Positions 7,812-14,971 of a DNA stretch of 23,497 nt are shown here, in pieces. Each line of letters begins with the position of its first letter. The first letter of the stretch is position 1. Below the pieces are notes generated by a model. That model was not told the origin of the DNA, did no database searches, and saw only the letters and a program-made list of their open reading frames with translations. The translations under genes and the position numbers were made by a program. Source of the stretch: Treponema sp. (GTDB lineage Bacteria; Spirochaetota; Spirochaetia; Treponematales; Breznakiellaceae). Location of the stretch: NCBI GenBank assembly GCA_031254795.1, contig JAIRTS010000084.1:1-23497 (forward strand). Direction: 5' to 3'.

Positions 7812-8240
7812 GTGAAAATTACCACTCGCGGCAGATACGCCTTGCGAGCGACGTTAGCGTTGGCGCAGTTGGGGAAAGACGGCGCTCCTGTCTCCATCAA
7901 CGCGTTGTCGGAACAGGAGCGCATCTCCCCGATATTTTTGGAGCAGATATTTTTCAAACTCCGCAGAGCCGGCATTGTGGCGTCTGTGCGCGGGCCGGGC
8001 GGAGGATTTTTCTTTGAGAAATCGCTTGAGGAGATAACGCTCAAGTCCATACTGAAAGCGTCGGGAGAAGAGATGGAAACCGTTCCGTGCGATAAACGCG
8101 CCGGAAACTGCGCGAGAATATCCACGTGCCTAAGCCATAAGGTGTGGAGCAAGGTAAACAAACTGGTCGATGATTATTTTATAAATATTACGCTCGCTAG
8201 AATTTTGGAAGGCAATATTGACAATACGAAAAGTTGTTGA
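7812..8240 (+). CDS. Rrf2-family transcriptional regulator with Fe-S-type cysteines
   Basis: A 142-residue winged-helix regulator of the IscR/NsrR/CymR group. It opens with the family hallmark MKITTRGRYALRATLALAQL. The recognition helix region reads ISPIFLEQIFFKLRRAGIV (38-56), with the wing SVRGPGGGFF (58-67). Three cysteines, C93, C100 and C106, form C-x6-C-x5-C, close to but not identical with the IscR C-x5-C-x5-C pattern, so a redox, NO or iron-sulfur sensing cluster is plausible. Start GTG 7812 is chosen because AAGGAAGG lies six bases upstream and the N-terminus matches the family. No isc/suf genes follow; the next gene is a membrane protein 47 bases downstream, probably in the same transcript. 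Confidence 0.87.
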   Translation: MKITTRGRYALRATLALAQLGKDGAPVSINALSEQERISPIFLEQIFFKLRRAGIVASVRGPGGGFFFEKSLEEITLKSILKASGEEMETVPCDKRAGNCARISTCLSHKVWSKVNKLVDDYFINITLARILEGNIDNTKSC

Positions 8241-8287
8241 GCGCGGCGTCACTTGGAGGGCGCGCGTTGTTGATATGGGAGATATAT

Positions 8288-9829
8288 ATGAAGCGAAACA
8301 TACAAAAAATTAACGATAGAGTCGCATACCGGAAGATAACGGAGGCGTGCAAAAAGCAAAAACGCGGTGTAACCGTGGCGGATATTGTGGGGAGGACGAG
8401 CCTTCCCCTCGCTGTGGTTAAAGACCTTATTCCGAAAGTCGCCGATGAATATTCGGCGCGGCTTCAGGTGACCGAATCAGGAGAAATCCTCTATTCCTTT
8501 CCACGGGGATTCAAGAGCAAATACCGGGGAGCGGGCGTATTCATGCGGAATCTTTTGGAGAAAATCGGCAAGGGCTTAATGATTTTCTCGTCATGGCTTT
8601 TCAAAGTGTGGATCATGGTCATGCTGATAGGGTATTTCGCCCTTTTCATGCTCCTCGCTCTTGCTGCGTTGGTGATTTCCATAAGCGGCGGTTCTTCCAA
8701 CAGTTCGGACAGCCGTTCCGGCAGGGGGGGCGGGCTTTACCTTGCAAGCGGCATATTCAACTTTATCATGCGCATCTGGTTTTATTCCGAACTCACCAAG
8801 TCGCTCAATCCTTATTATTATGGAAGCAATCAGCGGCGTCCCAAGTCGCGTCCCTTGCACAAGGCGATTTTCTCCTTTGTGTTCGGCGATGGGGATCCGA
8901 ACGCGGACTGGGAAACCAGGGAAAAGCGGGCCGTTATAGCCTATCTTCAGGCGAACAAGGGCGTCATTTCCCTGCCCGAATTCATCATGCTTACGGGCAA
9001 AAAACAGTTCGAGGCCGAAGAAGCCATTTCCGCGTATTGCGCGGAATTCGGCGGCAGTCCGGAAGTCACCGATGACGGCGTGATTGTCTACCGCTTTGAT
9101 GAACTGCTCGCGCGTTTCGACGTTACGGATCGCTCCTTCGGCGGGTCAAGCCCGGTTAAACTGCTCGAACGATTTTCCGCCAATAAACCCGGCATGAACA
9201 CATGGTTCTGCGTCATAAACGGAGTGAACGTGCTGTTCGGCGGGTACTATTTGTACAATGCGCTTAACACAGGCGTGGTCGGCATTGTAACGTCTATCGC
9301 GAGAAATGGAGAAAGAGTGTCCCACTTTGTTTCACGCGCCACAGGGGAAGTCGCCTCCTATCTCTACGGCGTCACCTACGCCTTGTTTACCGGCATTTCG
9401 TCAAATCCACTGCCGGTCATCACCATTGGATTGGGCGTGGTTCCGCTGGTTTTCTCGGCGCTGTTCTGGCTTATTCCGGCGATACGCGCCCGCGCGGTGA
9501 AGAAAGGCAACGAGGCGATTGCGCTTGAAAATTTACGGAAAGTGGCGTTTAGCCGAGTGTGGTCGTCTCCGTATAATGTGCGAAGTACGGATATAGCGGC
9601 GAATACGCCGGAAGCCCAGCCTGCAAACCTCGAAAAAACTCAGGACAAGCTCATCAAAGAGATAGGGGCGTACAGCCAGCCGGACGTGAGTATTGGCGAA
9701 ACGGGTGAAACGCTGTACTCTTTCCCCGAACTCGATCGAGAGAAGCGGGCGCTGCAAACGTACCGCGCCGACGTTCAGGTTCAAAATTTGGGCGGTACGG
9801 TTTTCGATACGGACAGCGCTCAAATCTAG
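8288..9829 (+). CDS. Membrane protein with three winged-helix-like modules, function unknown
   Basis: A 513-residue protein from ATG 8288, chosen because GGGAG lies 6 bases upstream. I do not recognise a named family. Three similar modules can be seen: about residues 15-73 (helices, then VTESGEILYSFP), 214-271 (AVIAYLQANKGVISLPEF, then VTDDGVIVYRF) and 415-481 (ending IGETGETLYSFP). Each ends in a beta-hairpin with G-E-x-L/V-Y-S/R-F, like the wing of a winged helix. Between them lie hydrophobic segments: 98-132, about 150-168, 305-326 and 356-400, so the modules may be cytoplasmic and tethered to the inner membrane. A Gly/Ser-rich loop lies at 133-149. It follows the Rrf2 regulator and could be under its control. 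A membrane-bound sensor or assembly factor is conceivable but unproven. Confidence 0.82.
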   Translation: MKRNIQKINDRVAYRKITEACKKQKRGVTVADIVGRTSLPLAVVKDLIPKVADEYSARLQVTESGEILYSFPRGFKSKYRGAGVFMRNLLEKIGKGLMIFSSWLFKVWIMVMLIGYFALFMLLALAALVISISGGSSNSSDSRSGRGGGLYLASGIFNFIMRIWFYSELTKSLNPYYYGSNQRRPKSRPLHKAIFSFVFGDGDPNADWETREKRAVIAYLQANKGVISLPEFIMLTGKKQFEAEEAISAYCAEFGGSPEVTDDGVIVYRFDELLARFDVTDRSFGGSSPVKLLERFSANKPGMNTWFCVINGVNVLFGGYYLYNALNTGVVGIVTSIARNGERVSHFVSRATGEVASYLYGVTYALFTGISSNPLPVITIGLGVVPLVFSALFWLIPAIRARAVKKGNEAIALENLRKVAFSRVWSSPYNVRSTDIAANTPEAQPANLEKTQDKLIKEIGAYSQPDVSIGETGETLYSFPELDREKRALQTYRADVQVQNLGGTVFDTDSAQI

Positions 9830-9894
9830 AGCGTCGTAGGCGCCGCGCTTGCGGCGTCCCTTCAATCGCAAGACGGCGATATTTGAGCGACGCT
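9817..9894. repeat. Overlapping inverted repeats after the membrane-protein gene
   Basis: CGCTCAAAT (9817-9825) pairs perfectly with ATTTGAGCG (9881-9889), while AGCGTCG (9830-9836) pairs with CGACGCT (9888-9894); the two pairings compete for the same 3' arm. Inside is a short perfect hairpin CGCCGC-GCTT-GCGGCG (9841-9856). No T-run follows, so it is not a classical terminator. It marks the boundary between GC-rich backbone and the AT-rich accessory zone. Confidence 0.5.
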
Positions 9895-10016
9895 ATAAAA
9901 GAAACCCGCCTGATATTCTGACGCAGTGTCCGCAAAAATATGCGGATGTGAGGAGCTCTGCGCCATTTTTCTCAAAATATATTGAAAAGAATATGAAATT
10001 ACGGAGGAATAATCTT

Positions 10017-10655
10017 ATGAAAGAATTTTGGGATAAGAGATTTATGGAAGAACAATATATTTTTGGCCGTGAGCCGGGAGACATCGCAATATTATGCGAA
10101 AAAATATTCAAGGAAAACAATGTAAAGGATATTTTAATAATAGGCGTTGGCTATGGACGGAATGGAAAATATTTTGTTGAAAATGGCTATAATGTGGACG
10201 GAATGGAAATTTCTGGCGAAGCGATAAATATTGGGAAAAAATTTGCTCCGGATATTAATTTTATAAACGGATCCGTATTAGATACAAATTTAAACAGGCA
10301 ATATGACGCCATTTTTTGTTATGATATAATGCAATTATTTCAAAAAAATGAACGAAAAATAATCACAAAGAATTGTATAAAACATTGTAAGGAAAATGGG
10401 ATAATAATGCTTTCATGCCTTTCCGAAAACGATATATTGTTTGGCAGGGGAAATGAAATTGAAGAAAATACATTTGAAATTAAAGAAGGGCTAACGGCGC
10501 ATTTTTCAAATGAGGAAGAAATGAAAAATATTGATGAAGGGTTAAATGTGCTGAAAATAGAATATTTGACAGAAAAAACGAAAGGAGAAAAAGAGCGTAA
10601 TAGGATTTATGGAATATATAGTATTAGAAATAAAAACAGCAAAAACTGCGCATGA
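10017..10655 (+). CDS. AT-rich class I SAM-dependent methyltransferase
   Basis: A 212-residue methyltransferase from ATG 10017, set by GGAGG ten bases upstream; ATG 9993 is in frame but lacks a ribosome site. It begins FWDKRFMEEQYIFGREPGD, a pattern of small TehB/thiopurine-like methyltransferases. The SAM loop is IIGVGYGRNGKYF (about 41-53), the acidic residue after beta2 is Glu64 in DGMEIS, and motif IV is YDAIFCYDIMQLF (96-108). The substrate is unknown. Codons are overwhelmingly A/T-ended (AAA, ATA, GAA, AAT), unlike the GC-rich genes on either side, which points to recent acquisition. No neighbour suggests a pathway. Confidence 0.8.
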   Translation: MKEFWDKRFMEEQYIFGREPGDIAILCEKIFKENNVKDILIIGVGYGRNGKYFVENGYNVDGMEISGEAINIGKKFAPDINFINGSVLDTNLNRQYDAIFCYDIMQLFQKNERKIITKNCIKHCKENGIIMLSCLSENDILFGRGNEIEENTFEIKEGLTAHFSNEEEMKNIDEGLNVLKIEYLTEKTKGEKERNRIYGIYSIRNKNSKNCA

Positions 10656-10936
10656 CAGGCCTGTAACCGCTTCGCCGCTAAAGCGACTCGGGGTTCCGTT
10701 CGCCTAGGTCGTTTCACGCCCCAGCTTCGCTGGGGACGCGTGTCAACTAAGTTGCGATATTCCCACACAAAACCTCCACCCACAGTTTGCCGGCCATGCA
10801 AAACCTACGATTTTCTCTATCCGTCCCGCCAAAACCCTCGCCAACAGCCGAAATGTTATGCGCAATTGCGCTTAAAACTTTTGTGGAAAAATGTTGACAA
10901 AAACAAGTTTATGTGTTGATAATATATAAGGGGATA
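10656..10936. other. Non-coding stretch with palindromes and a strong hairpin
   Basis: No gene is seen. It contains a perfect ACAGGCCTGT palindrome at the methyltransferase stop codon (10655-10664), a perfect hairpin CCCCAGC-TTC-GCTGGGG (10719-10735) without a T-run, and a perfect GCGCAATTGCGC palindrome (10860-10871). The last 40 bases hold a promoter for the CsgG-like pseudogene. The segment GCCCCAGCTTCGC at 10718-10730 resembles the inverted repeats flanking the dtdA-like gene at 14001-14013 and 15018-15030. Confidence 0.55.
10894..10923 (+). promoter_or_regulatory. Promoter of the CsgG-like pseudogene
   Basis: TTGACA (10894-10899) and GATAAT (10918-10923) are separated by 18 bases. AGGGG at 10929-10933 precedes the original ATG at 10937. 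The promoter looks intact although the gene downstream is broken. Confidence 0.5.
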
Positions 10937-11418
10937 ATGAAAAATAAAAAAGTGTATAATGGTATTGGTTAATGTTTTGACATTCCACGCATTGGTATTT
11001 GCCCAAAATGCCCTTGCTCTGGATACGGCATTGAGCGCCTCGACCTCTTGCTTGCGGGGAAGAATTCCCGCCGGTTCCAAAGTATTGGCCCTCAATTTTA
11101 CTTCAAATTGGCCTCAATTGTCGGAATATATAGTAGAAGAGTTAATAGGTTATATTGTTAATGAAGGAACTCTGGCCGTAGTTGACAGGAGAAACATGGA
11201 CGCGATACGGAGAGATGGAATTTCAATTATCGGGAGAAGTAAGCGATGAAACGGCTCAGTCAATAGGGCATAAACTAGAGGCGCAAACGATACAAAATAT
11301 AGATGTCCGGCAAGATAGCCGGATAGGGGCTTTGACCGGAACAGGATATACAATACCAATAGTTCCTTCAATTAATAATACACAAAAGAATAATTCCGCG
11401 ATAATAATTCCAAAATAA
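10937..11418 (+). pseudogene. CsgG/LpoB-like secreted protein, frameshifted and internally deleted
   Basis: The original start is ATG 10937 (MKNKKVY); an A-run indel then moves the frame to 10959, which gives a signal peptide (LVNVLTFHALVFAQN) and LDTALSAS, IPAGSKVLALNFTSNWPQLS, EYIVEELIGYIVNEGTLAVV, DRRNMDAIRR. A second frameshift near 11215 moves to the frame reading MEFQLSGEVSDETAQSIGHK. After KLEAQTI the text jumps to QNIDVRQDSRIGALTG, so about 40-50 residues that normally lie between these blocks are missing. These are hallmarks of the treponemal CsgG-fold lipoprotein-like family. Two frameshifts plus a deletion make a functional product unlikely. Family identity is from motif memory. 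Confidence 0.72.
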
Positions 11419-11518
11419 ATAGAATGAAAGTTGAAACAGATGATACTCAAGGGGGAAAATCGACAGGAAAAGCAAGTCTCAATAGAGAGGTAATAGAAGG
11501 AGAGGAACGAATGATAAT

Positions 11519-11553
11519 CAACATACCCCGCCCTAAAGGGACGGGGTATGTTG
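11519..11553. repeat. Long hairpin, IS200/IS605-end-like
   Basis: CAACATACCCCG (11519-11530) is perfectly complementary to CGGGGTATGTTG (11542-11553); the 11-base interior CCCTAAAGGGA extends the stem after one mismatch. Hairpins with a CCCTAAAGGG apex are common at ends of IS200/IS605 elements. Confidence 0.7.
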
Positions 11554-11580
11554 GTTCTGATAGGTATGGATTGTATGCGG

Positions 11581-11647
11581 GTCCAATACCCTTGAACCGA
11601 AAGCGGATGCCGCTATTGAAACCGCCCTAAAGGGCGGGGTATTGGAC
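11581..11647. repeat. Three-way-junction inverted repeat, IS200/IS605-end-like or structured RNA
   Basis: An outer perfect 11-bp pairing, GTCCAATACCC (11581-11591) with GGGTATTGGAC (11637-11647), encloses two hairpins: AGCGG-ATG-CCGCT (11602-11614) and CCGCCC-TAAA-GGGCGG (11622-11637). The apex repeats that of the hairpin 60 bases upstream. Likely a transposon end or the RNA-forming end of a lost tnpB unit. Confidence 0.65.
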
Positions 11648-11700
11648 TCGCCTGCGAATAAAGCACTTGGCGCGACTTCACTCGGGGGGCTGTGAGGTGA

Positions 11701-12203
11701 AGGCGGGCGGGTATGGAGAGCGCGAGCGAAGAAGCGAGACTGTCCCATGCCAAAATACGACCGGAACATTTTGGACGGTCGCGCCGGAAGCGATGGATGA
11801 TAGGAAAGAAACGCCACGCCTTGAAAAACAAGATGAGATTTGAAAGCGCGGCGGGAAAAGCGGGTGTCTATGCGGAATAGGGCATTCGGGCGCAAGCGTT
11901 GATCTATAACATTGCTCAGAATGCGGCAACCGGAGCGGAGTCGGGGGCGCGGCGGAAAAGGCGCTCCCGGCGCGAGACGTGGATAAACGAGAGCATAGCG
12001 ATAGGGTTATACAAAGAGCGGTTTATCCGGCCGACGACGGAGGAAAGCCATGTTCGGCGAGACGATCTGTTTGACCGGATCGGGGAGGATATGATGAAAA
12101 ACATCGCTCCGATTCGCGCTTCACCCAGCTGCCCCGTCGGTGGAAATATTTTAACAAATACAAACGCAACCTCAAACCAAGCGTTTGTGGCTTAAATTTA
12201 TGA
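11701..12203 (+). pseudogene. Decayed coding region, product not identified
   Basis: One frame stays open from 11701 to 12195 with a single internal TAG at 11878-11880, on a purine-rich, Arg/Glu-rich strand. In a second frame the last 28 codons (to TGA 12201-12203) read RFTQLPRRWKYFNKYKRN and then LKPSVCGLNL, which looks more protein-like than the first frame. This suggests an old gene with frameshifts, possibly a transposase given the hairpins upstream, but I could not match it to a family. It is not reported as a gene. Confidence 0.3.
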
Positions 12204-12222
12204 TGTTGCGCGTGTCCGTATT

Positions 12223-12504
12223 TTAATATTCTTGTACATTATTATTTTCATTAATTATTTTTTCAATAGTTACATCGGGATTAATATATCATTTTTTATT
12301 TTGTGCTTTATCTCTATAATTTATTGCTCTAAATGGACAAAGATGTATACAAGCCATACATTGCTCACAGGCATGCTTAAACACAGGTTTGTTATTTATA
12401 ATTTCTATATTTTTAACAGGACATACTTTGCCGCATATTTTACAGCCAACGCAATTTTCAGATATATTATAGTTGCTATCCATTGTCGAAAGTAATTCTT
12501 CCCT
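12223..12504 (-). pseudogene. EFR1-type ferredoxin, C-terminal remnant with in-frame TGA
   Basis: The minus-strand frame carries two complete 4Fe-4S motifs: CVGCKICGKVCP and CEQCMACIHLCP, linked as in the C-terminal ferredoxin part of EFR1-family flavodoxin-ferredoxin proteins. From ATG 12483 it would make a 64-residue protein, but two observations argue against an intact small ferredoxin. Past the TGA at 12291-12289 the same frame continues YINPDVTIEKIINENNNV and stops at 12223, the usual tail after KKR in this family, so TGA probably replaced an Arg codon (CGA to TGA or AGA to TGA). Upstream, REELLST continues the family pattern before a TAA at 12505, and the roughly 150-residue flavodoxin domain is absent. 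AT-rich. Confidence 0.7.
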
Positions 12505-12902
12505 TTATATAGACCCGCAAGAACAGGGCCGGCGTCCATGAATTATTCGATAATCTATAATGAGTATACTCTCTGTCATATAGTTGTGGACGCATTCCAA
12601 AATAAATATTGTTGAATCCATAACCCAAGCCAAATCCTGCATAAAATCAATCATTAAATCCCCTGAATATTTCCAGATATGGCATAATTCGCACCAAATG
12701 AAAGTTTTCACTCGGAATATTCATCTCCGAAAATCATGCCCGCTCCAACGCCAAAATATGTCCCTTTTGATGATGCGACAAAACCAAGTCCAACCTTTTC
12801 ATCGTTATTATAACCCAATCCACCTTCCATAAGAAACCCGAAAGCTGATAAATAGCCGCTCATCGAAACAGCCAATACAAAAGACAAAATAAGGCGTTTC
12901 AT
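12476..12902 (-). pseudogene. Small outer-membrane protein gene, frameshifted and with a nonsense codon
   Basis: It starts at ATG 12902 behind GGGGG with 7-base spacing. The signal peptide MKRLILSFVLAVSMSGYLSA is followed by FGFLMEGGLGYNNDEKVG and YFGVGAGMIFGDEYS. There the frame ends; the next frame reads ENFHLVRIMPYLEIFRGFND, then a TGA, then FYAGFGLGYGFNNIYFGMRP and LFLRVYIKGRITFDNG, stopping at 12476. Glycine/aromatic alternation and a signal peptide mark a small beta-barrel, similar in style to the intact gene at 7203-7685 but not an obvious copy. One frameshift and one nonsense codon indicate inactivation. Its end overlaps the ferredoxin remnant, a probable deletion junction. Confidence 0.72.
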
Positions 12903-12927
12903 AATTTTCCCCCTTTTTGATATACTA

Positions 12928-13819
12928 GACTTGTTTAAGAACCTAGGGATATATAGTATAATATCCATATGGGTAGGGGAAAGAAAGCGCAGGATATTAA
13001 GGAAGCTCTTTTTAAGCGGTTGCACGGGGTGAAACCCGACACTTTCATAAAATGGCGTCGATTCTCCAAAGGGAGTATGATACATTACATAAAAGCGGAT
13101 GCGATCCCCCAAAACTGAAACCCGAAGACAAGCCGTGCATCACCTTAAAATACTTGCGGCAAAACCATACGATGGATAGTATTGGGGCAGAATACAGCGT
13201 CTGTGAAGGCGTGGTCTGCCTTGCGATCCAATGGGCGGAAAACGCCTTGGCTAATAAAGACGGGGCGTTTGCCCTGCCCGGGAAAAAAGTCCTGAAGAGA
13301 AAATCAAGTTCAATTCAGTGCATTGTGGCGGATGTGACGGAAAGTCCCGCAAACCGCCCGAAAGAAGGTCAAAAAGCGTATTATTCGGGGGAAAACGCCA
13401 TACGCCAAAGACCCAGGCCGTCATTGGGCGAACCCGCGAGAAAATCATTGACGTACAAGCCAAGGGCGGCGAGGGTGGCTTCTAGATATATAAAGAAACA
13501 ATAGGAAAAGGCGTCGGTAATTCGACGCCGCTTGACGCCGACCCTAGGCGCATTGGGATACAGAGATGCCATCCGAACAGTTTTATTCCGGTGAAGCCAA
13601 GTAAAAACCATCAACTGATCAAAGGGGAAAGAGCGTATAATAAAGAAGTTTGCCAGGAGGCGGGTTGTGATTGGACATATCAACGCCAAAATAAAAACAT
13701 TTAAAAGTATGGCGTATCCATATCGGGGTCGTTGTTGCAACCGACATTCACTGAGAATGACATTGATTTGTGGTATTATAAATTATGACAGGCGAGTCTA
13801 AATGGTTGTTAAACAAGCC
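12928..13819 (+). mobile_element. Degraded IS5-family insertion sequence with terminal inverted repeats
   Basis: Near-perfect terminal repeats bound the element: CTTGTTTAAGAACC at 12930-12943 and GGTTGTTAAACAAG at 13804-13817 match at 13 of 14 positions, possibly extended by two bases outward. The size of about 890 bp suits a single-transposase IS5-group element. No convincing target-site duplication can be read. It sits just upstream of the broken OMP gene and would have separated it from distal promoter sequences. Confidence 0.75.
12969..13801 (+). pseudogene. IS5-family transposase, multiply frameshifted
   Basis: It can be read in pieces across frames: from ATG 12969 (MGRGKKAQDIKEALFKRL, GVKPDTF), then from 13052 (SILQREYDTLHKSG, CITLKYLR, the first DDE acid in ADVTESP, QKAYYSG), then GKRHTPKTQAVIGRTREKII with an internal TAG, then PLDAD, IPVKPSKNHQL, and finally KKFARRRVVIGHINAKIKTF to the stop at 13801. 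At least three frameshifts and one nonsense codon are present. The third DDE residue, Glu in the family pattern VIEHINAKIK, is Gly here (GGA). The element cannot transpose by itself. Confidence 0.82.
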
Positions 13820-14026
13820 TTATAATTGTATTTCTGTCGTTGGTCAATCCCTTTTTACAACTTTTACAAAAAGTTTAGGCAAAATGTAGCGGAGGTTTGC
13901 CGTGAGAATGGAGCGGTATCCAACTGCATTGGGGCGCGGAATGACCAGGCAAACCATAACCCGAGGGCATTTATGCCCGAAGCGTCAACAGCCCTGTTAT
14001 GCGAAGCAGGGGCGTACACCATATCT
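13802..14026. other. Intergenic stretch with nested inverted repeats
   Basis: No gene is supported. It contains an 8-bp inverted pair GGTTTGCC (13894-13901) and GGCAAACC (13948-13955), a hairpin GGGCAT-TT-ATGCCC (13965-13978), and a split stem CATAAC/AGGGC (13955-13968) pairing with GCCCT/GTTATG (13991-14001). The last ends at the inverted repeat that bounds the dtdA-like gene. Confidence 0.5.
13996..14013 (+). repeat. Left inverted repeat flanking the dtdA-like gene
   Basis: GTTATGCGAAGCAGGGGC. Its reverse complement recurs at 15018-15035 with two differences in 18 bases. It starts 14 bases beyond the stop codon of the gene. Confidence 0.6.
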
Positions 14027-14950
14027 TTATTTTAATACTTTTTTTAATTCTTCTGATGTTTTTAGCATCTTGTGTTTTCCGACATATATATTATTCTTTT
14101 CCGCTATGGCTCTGCATTGCTGTTTATATTCCCCCTTTAAATTATCATGAAATATAATGCCATTTACTCCCCCAATAATACTTTCCATGCATTTATTCAA
14201 TTTAACCAGTCCATTTTCTTCTAAATAATTTTCCACAACCCATTGATTCGCCAGAATATGCCCAACAGAAATACCATTTTCTTTTTCCAGTAAAATACTT
14301 GAATATGATTCCTCAAAATGTATCCCGCCAACACACAATAAAACCTTTAATTGAACACTTTCATTGAATACATCAAATAATGATTCAGATAATATTTTTA
14401 TCGCGATTTCATTGTTCCAACTTTCCAATGTGCTTCCAATCTCAATATCATAAATTGGAACATCATATTCTGTTATTAGTTCAGGTGATTGTTTGTACGG
14501 TATTCCAGACCAGTGTGTCGCTTCGGTCATAACCCTAAAAACATCCAGTTGGTATTTTATACGATTTTGTTCAAGCGAACAAAGTAAATTCTTAAAATAT
14601 TCAGGGTTTGATTTTCCAAAATTACCTGAAGGCACGTCTCCGGTTGAATGTACCGTTAATATTTTATCCGGCGCCTTTATGCCTTCATGCCAGTTTATAA
14701 TACCAGCAATATCAAAATTCATAAAATGTTCATTCAACAAAAGTAGATATTTTATATAATTGTGGCTCAAAACGTCATTCAAACGCACAAATTGAAAATA
14801 ATTGCCGTCATTGTATTCCATGACAGAAAACCCATCTACTGTGAGATTGATTTTAGATAATTTGTAATTATTCTCTACAAAAGAAAATATTTTTGAAGCG
14901 ACCGGGTCAATATTTTTATCCATACAAAAAAAATAAACGGCTCTACCCAT
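14027..14950 (-). CDS. dtdA: D-aminoacyl-tRNA deacylase, GEK1/DTD2 (archaeal/plant) type
   Basis: A 307-residue protein with the motif order of the PF04414 deacylase family: HSTGD (101-105), EATHWSG (143-149), IEIGSTLESWNN (169-180), VGGIHF (207-212) and GHI (230-232), with spacing as in archaeal enzymes. The family hydrolyses D-amino acids from mischarged tRNA, a proofreading role outside the synthetase. Archaeal members have EATHHGP; here the second His is Trp. Length is close to the usual 270-310. The start at ATG 14950 has an excellent AGGAGG ribosome site. The gene is AT-rich, stands alone with its own promoter and lies between inverted repeats, so it was probably acquired laterally. Bacteria usually rely on Dtd1; this type is uncommon in them as far as I know. 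Confidence 0.78.
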   Translation of the reverse strand: MGRAVYFFCMDKNIDPVASKIFSFVENNYKLSKINLTVDGFSVMEYNDGNYFQFVRLNDVLSHNYIKYLLLLNEHFMNFDIAGIINWHEGIKAPDKILTVHSTGDVPSGNFGKSNPEYFKNLLCSLEQNRIKYQLDVFRVMTEATHWSGIPYKQSPELITEYDVPIYDIEIGSTLESWNNEIAIKILSESLFDVFNESVQLKVLLCVGGIHFEESYSSILLEKENGISVGHILANQWVVENYLEENGLVKLNKCMESIIGGVNGIIFHDNLKGEYKQQCRAIAEKNNIYVGKHKMLKTSEELKKVLK

Positions 14951-14971
14951 ATACTAACCTCCTCTTTTTAG

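Larger units (their letters stand above)
11419..11700. other. Non-coding stretch dominated by hairpins
   Basis: Between the CsgG-like pseudogene and the decayed frame there is no gene I can support; a 68-codon frame at 11424-11630 runs straight through two large hairpins and has no recognisable content. The hairpins are listed separately and look like IS200/IS605-type ends. Confidence 0.5.

Noticed and set aside
11899..12195. 98-codon ORF as a genuine small protein
   Set aside because: The frame is open upstream past a TAG, lacks a ribosome site, and a different frame gives the more protein-like C-terminus; decay of a larger gene is likelier.
12289..12711. TGA recoded as a sense codon (Trp or Arg) or selenocysteine in the AT-rich genes
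   Set aside because: The OMP gene also has a frameshift, neighbouring genes use TGA as a normal stop (rlmD, btuC, btuD, TPR), and no SECIS-like hairpin was seen after the TGA codons.
13902..14150. Plus-strand ORF overlapping the 3' end of the dtdA-like gene
   Set aside because: It runs through nested inverted repeats and then antisense to a motif-rich gene; no ribosome site.
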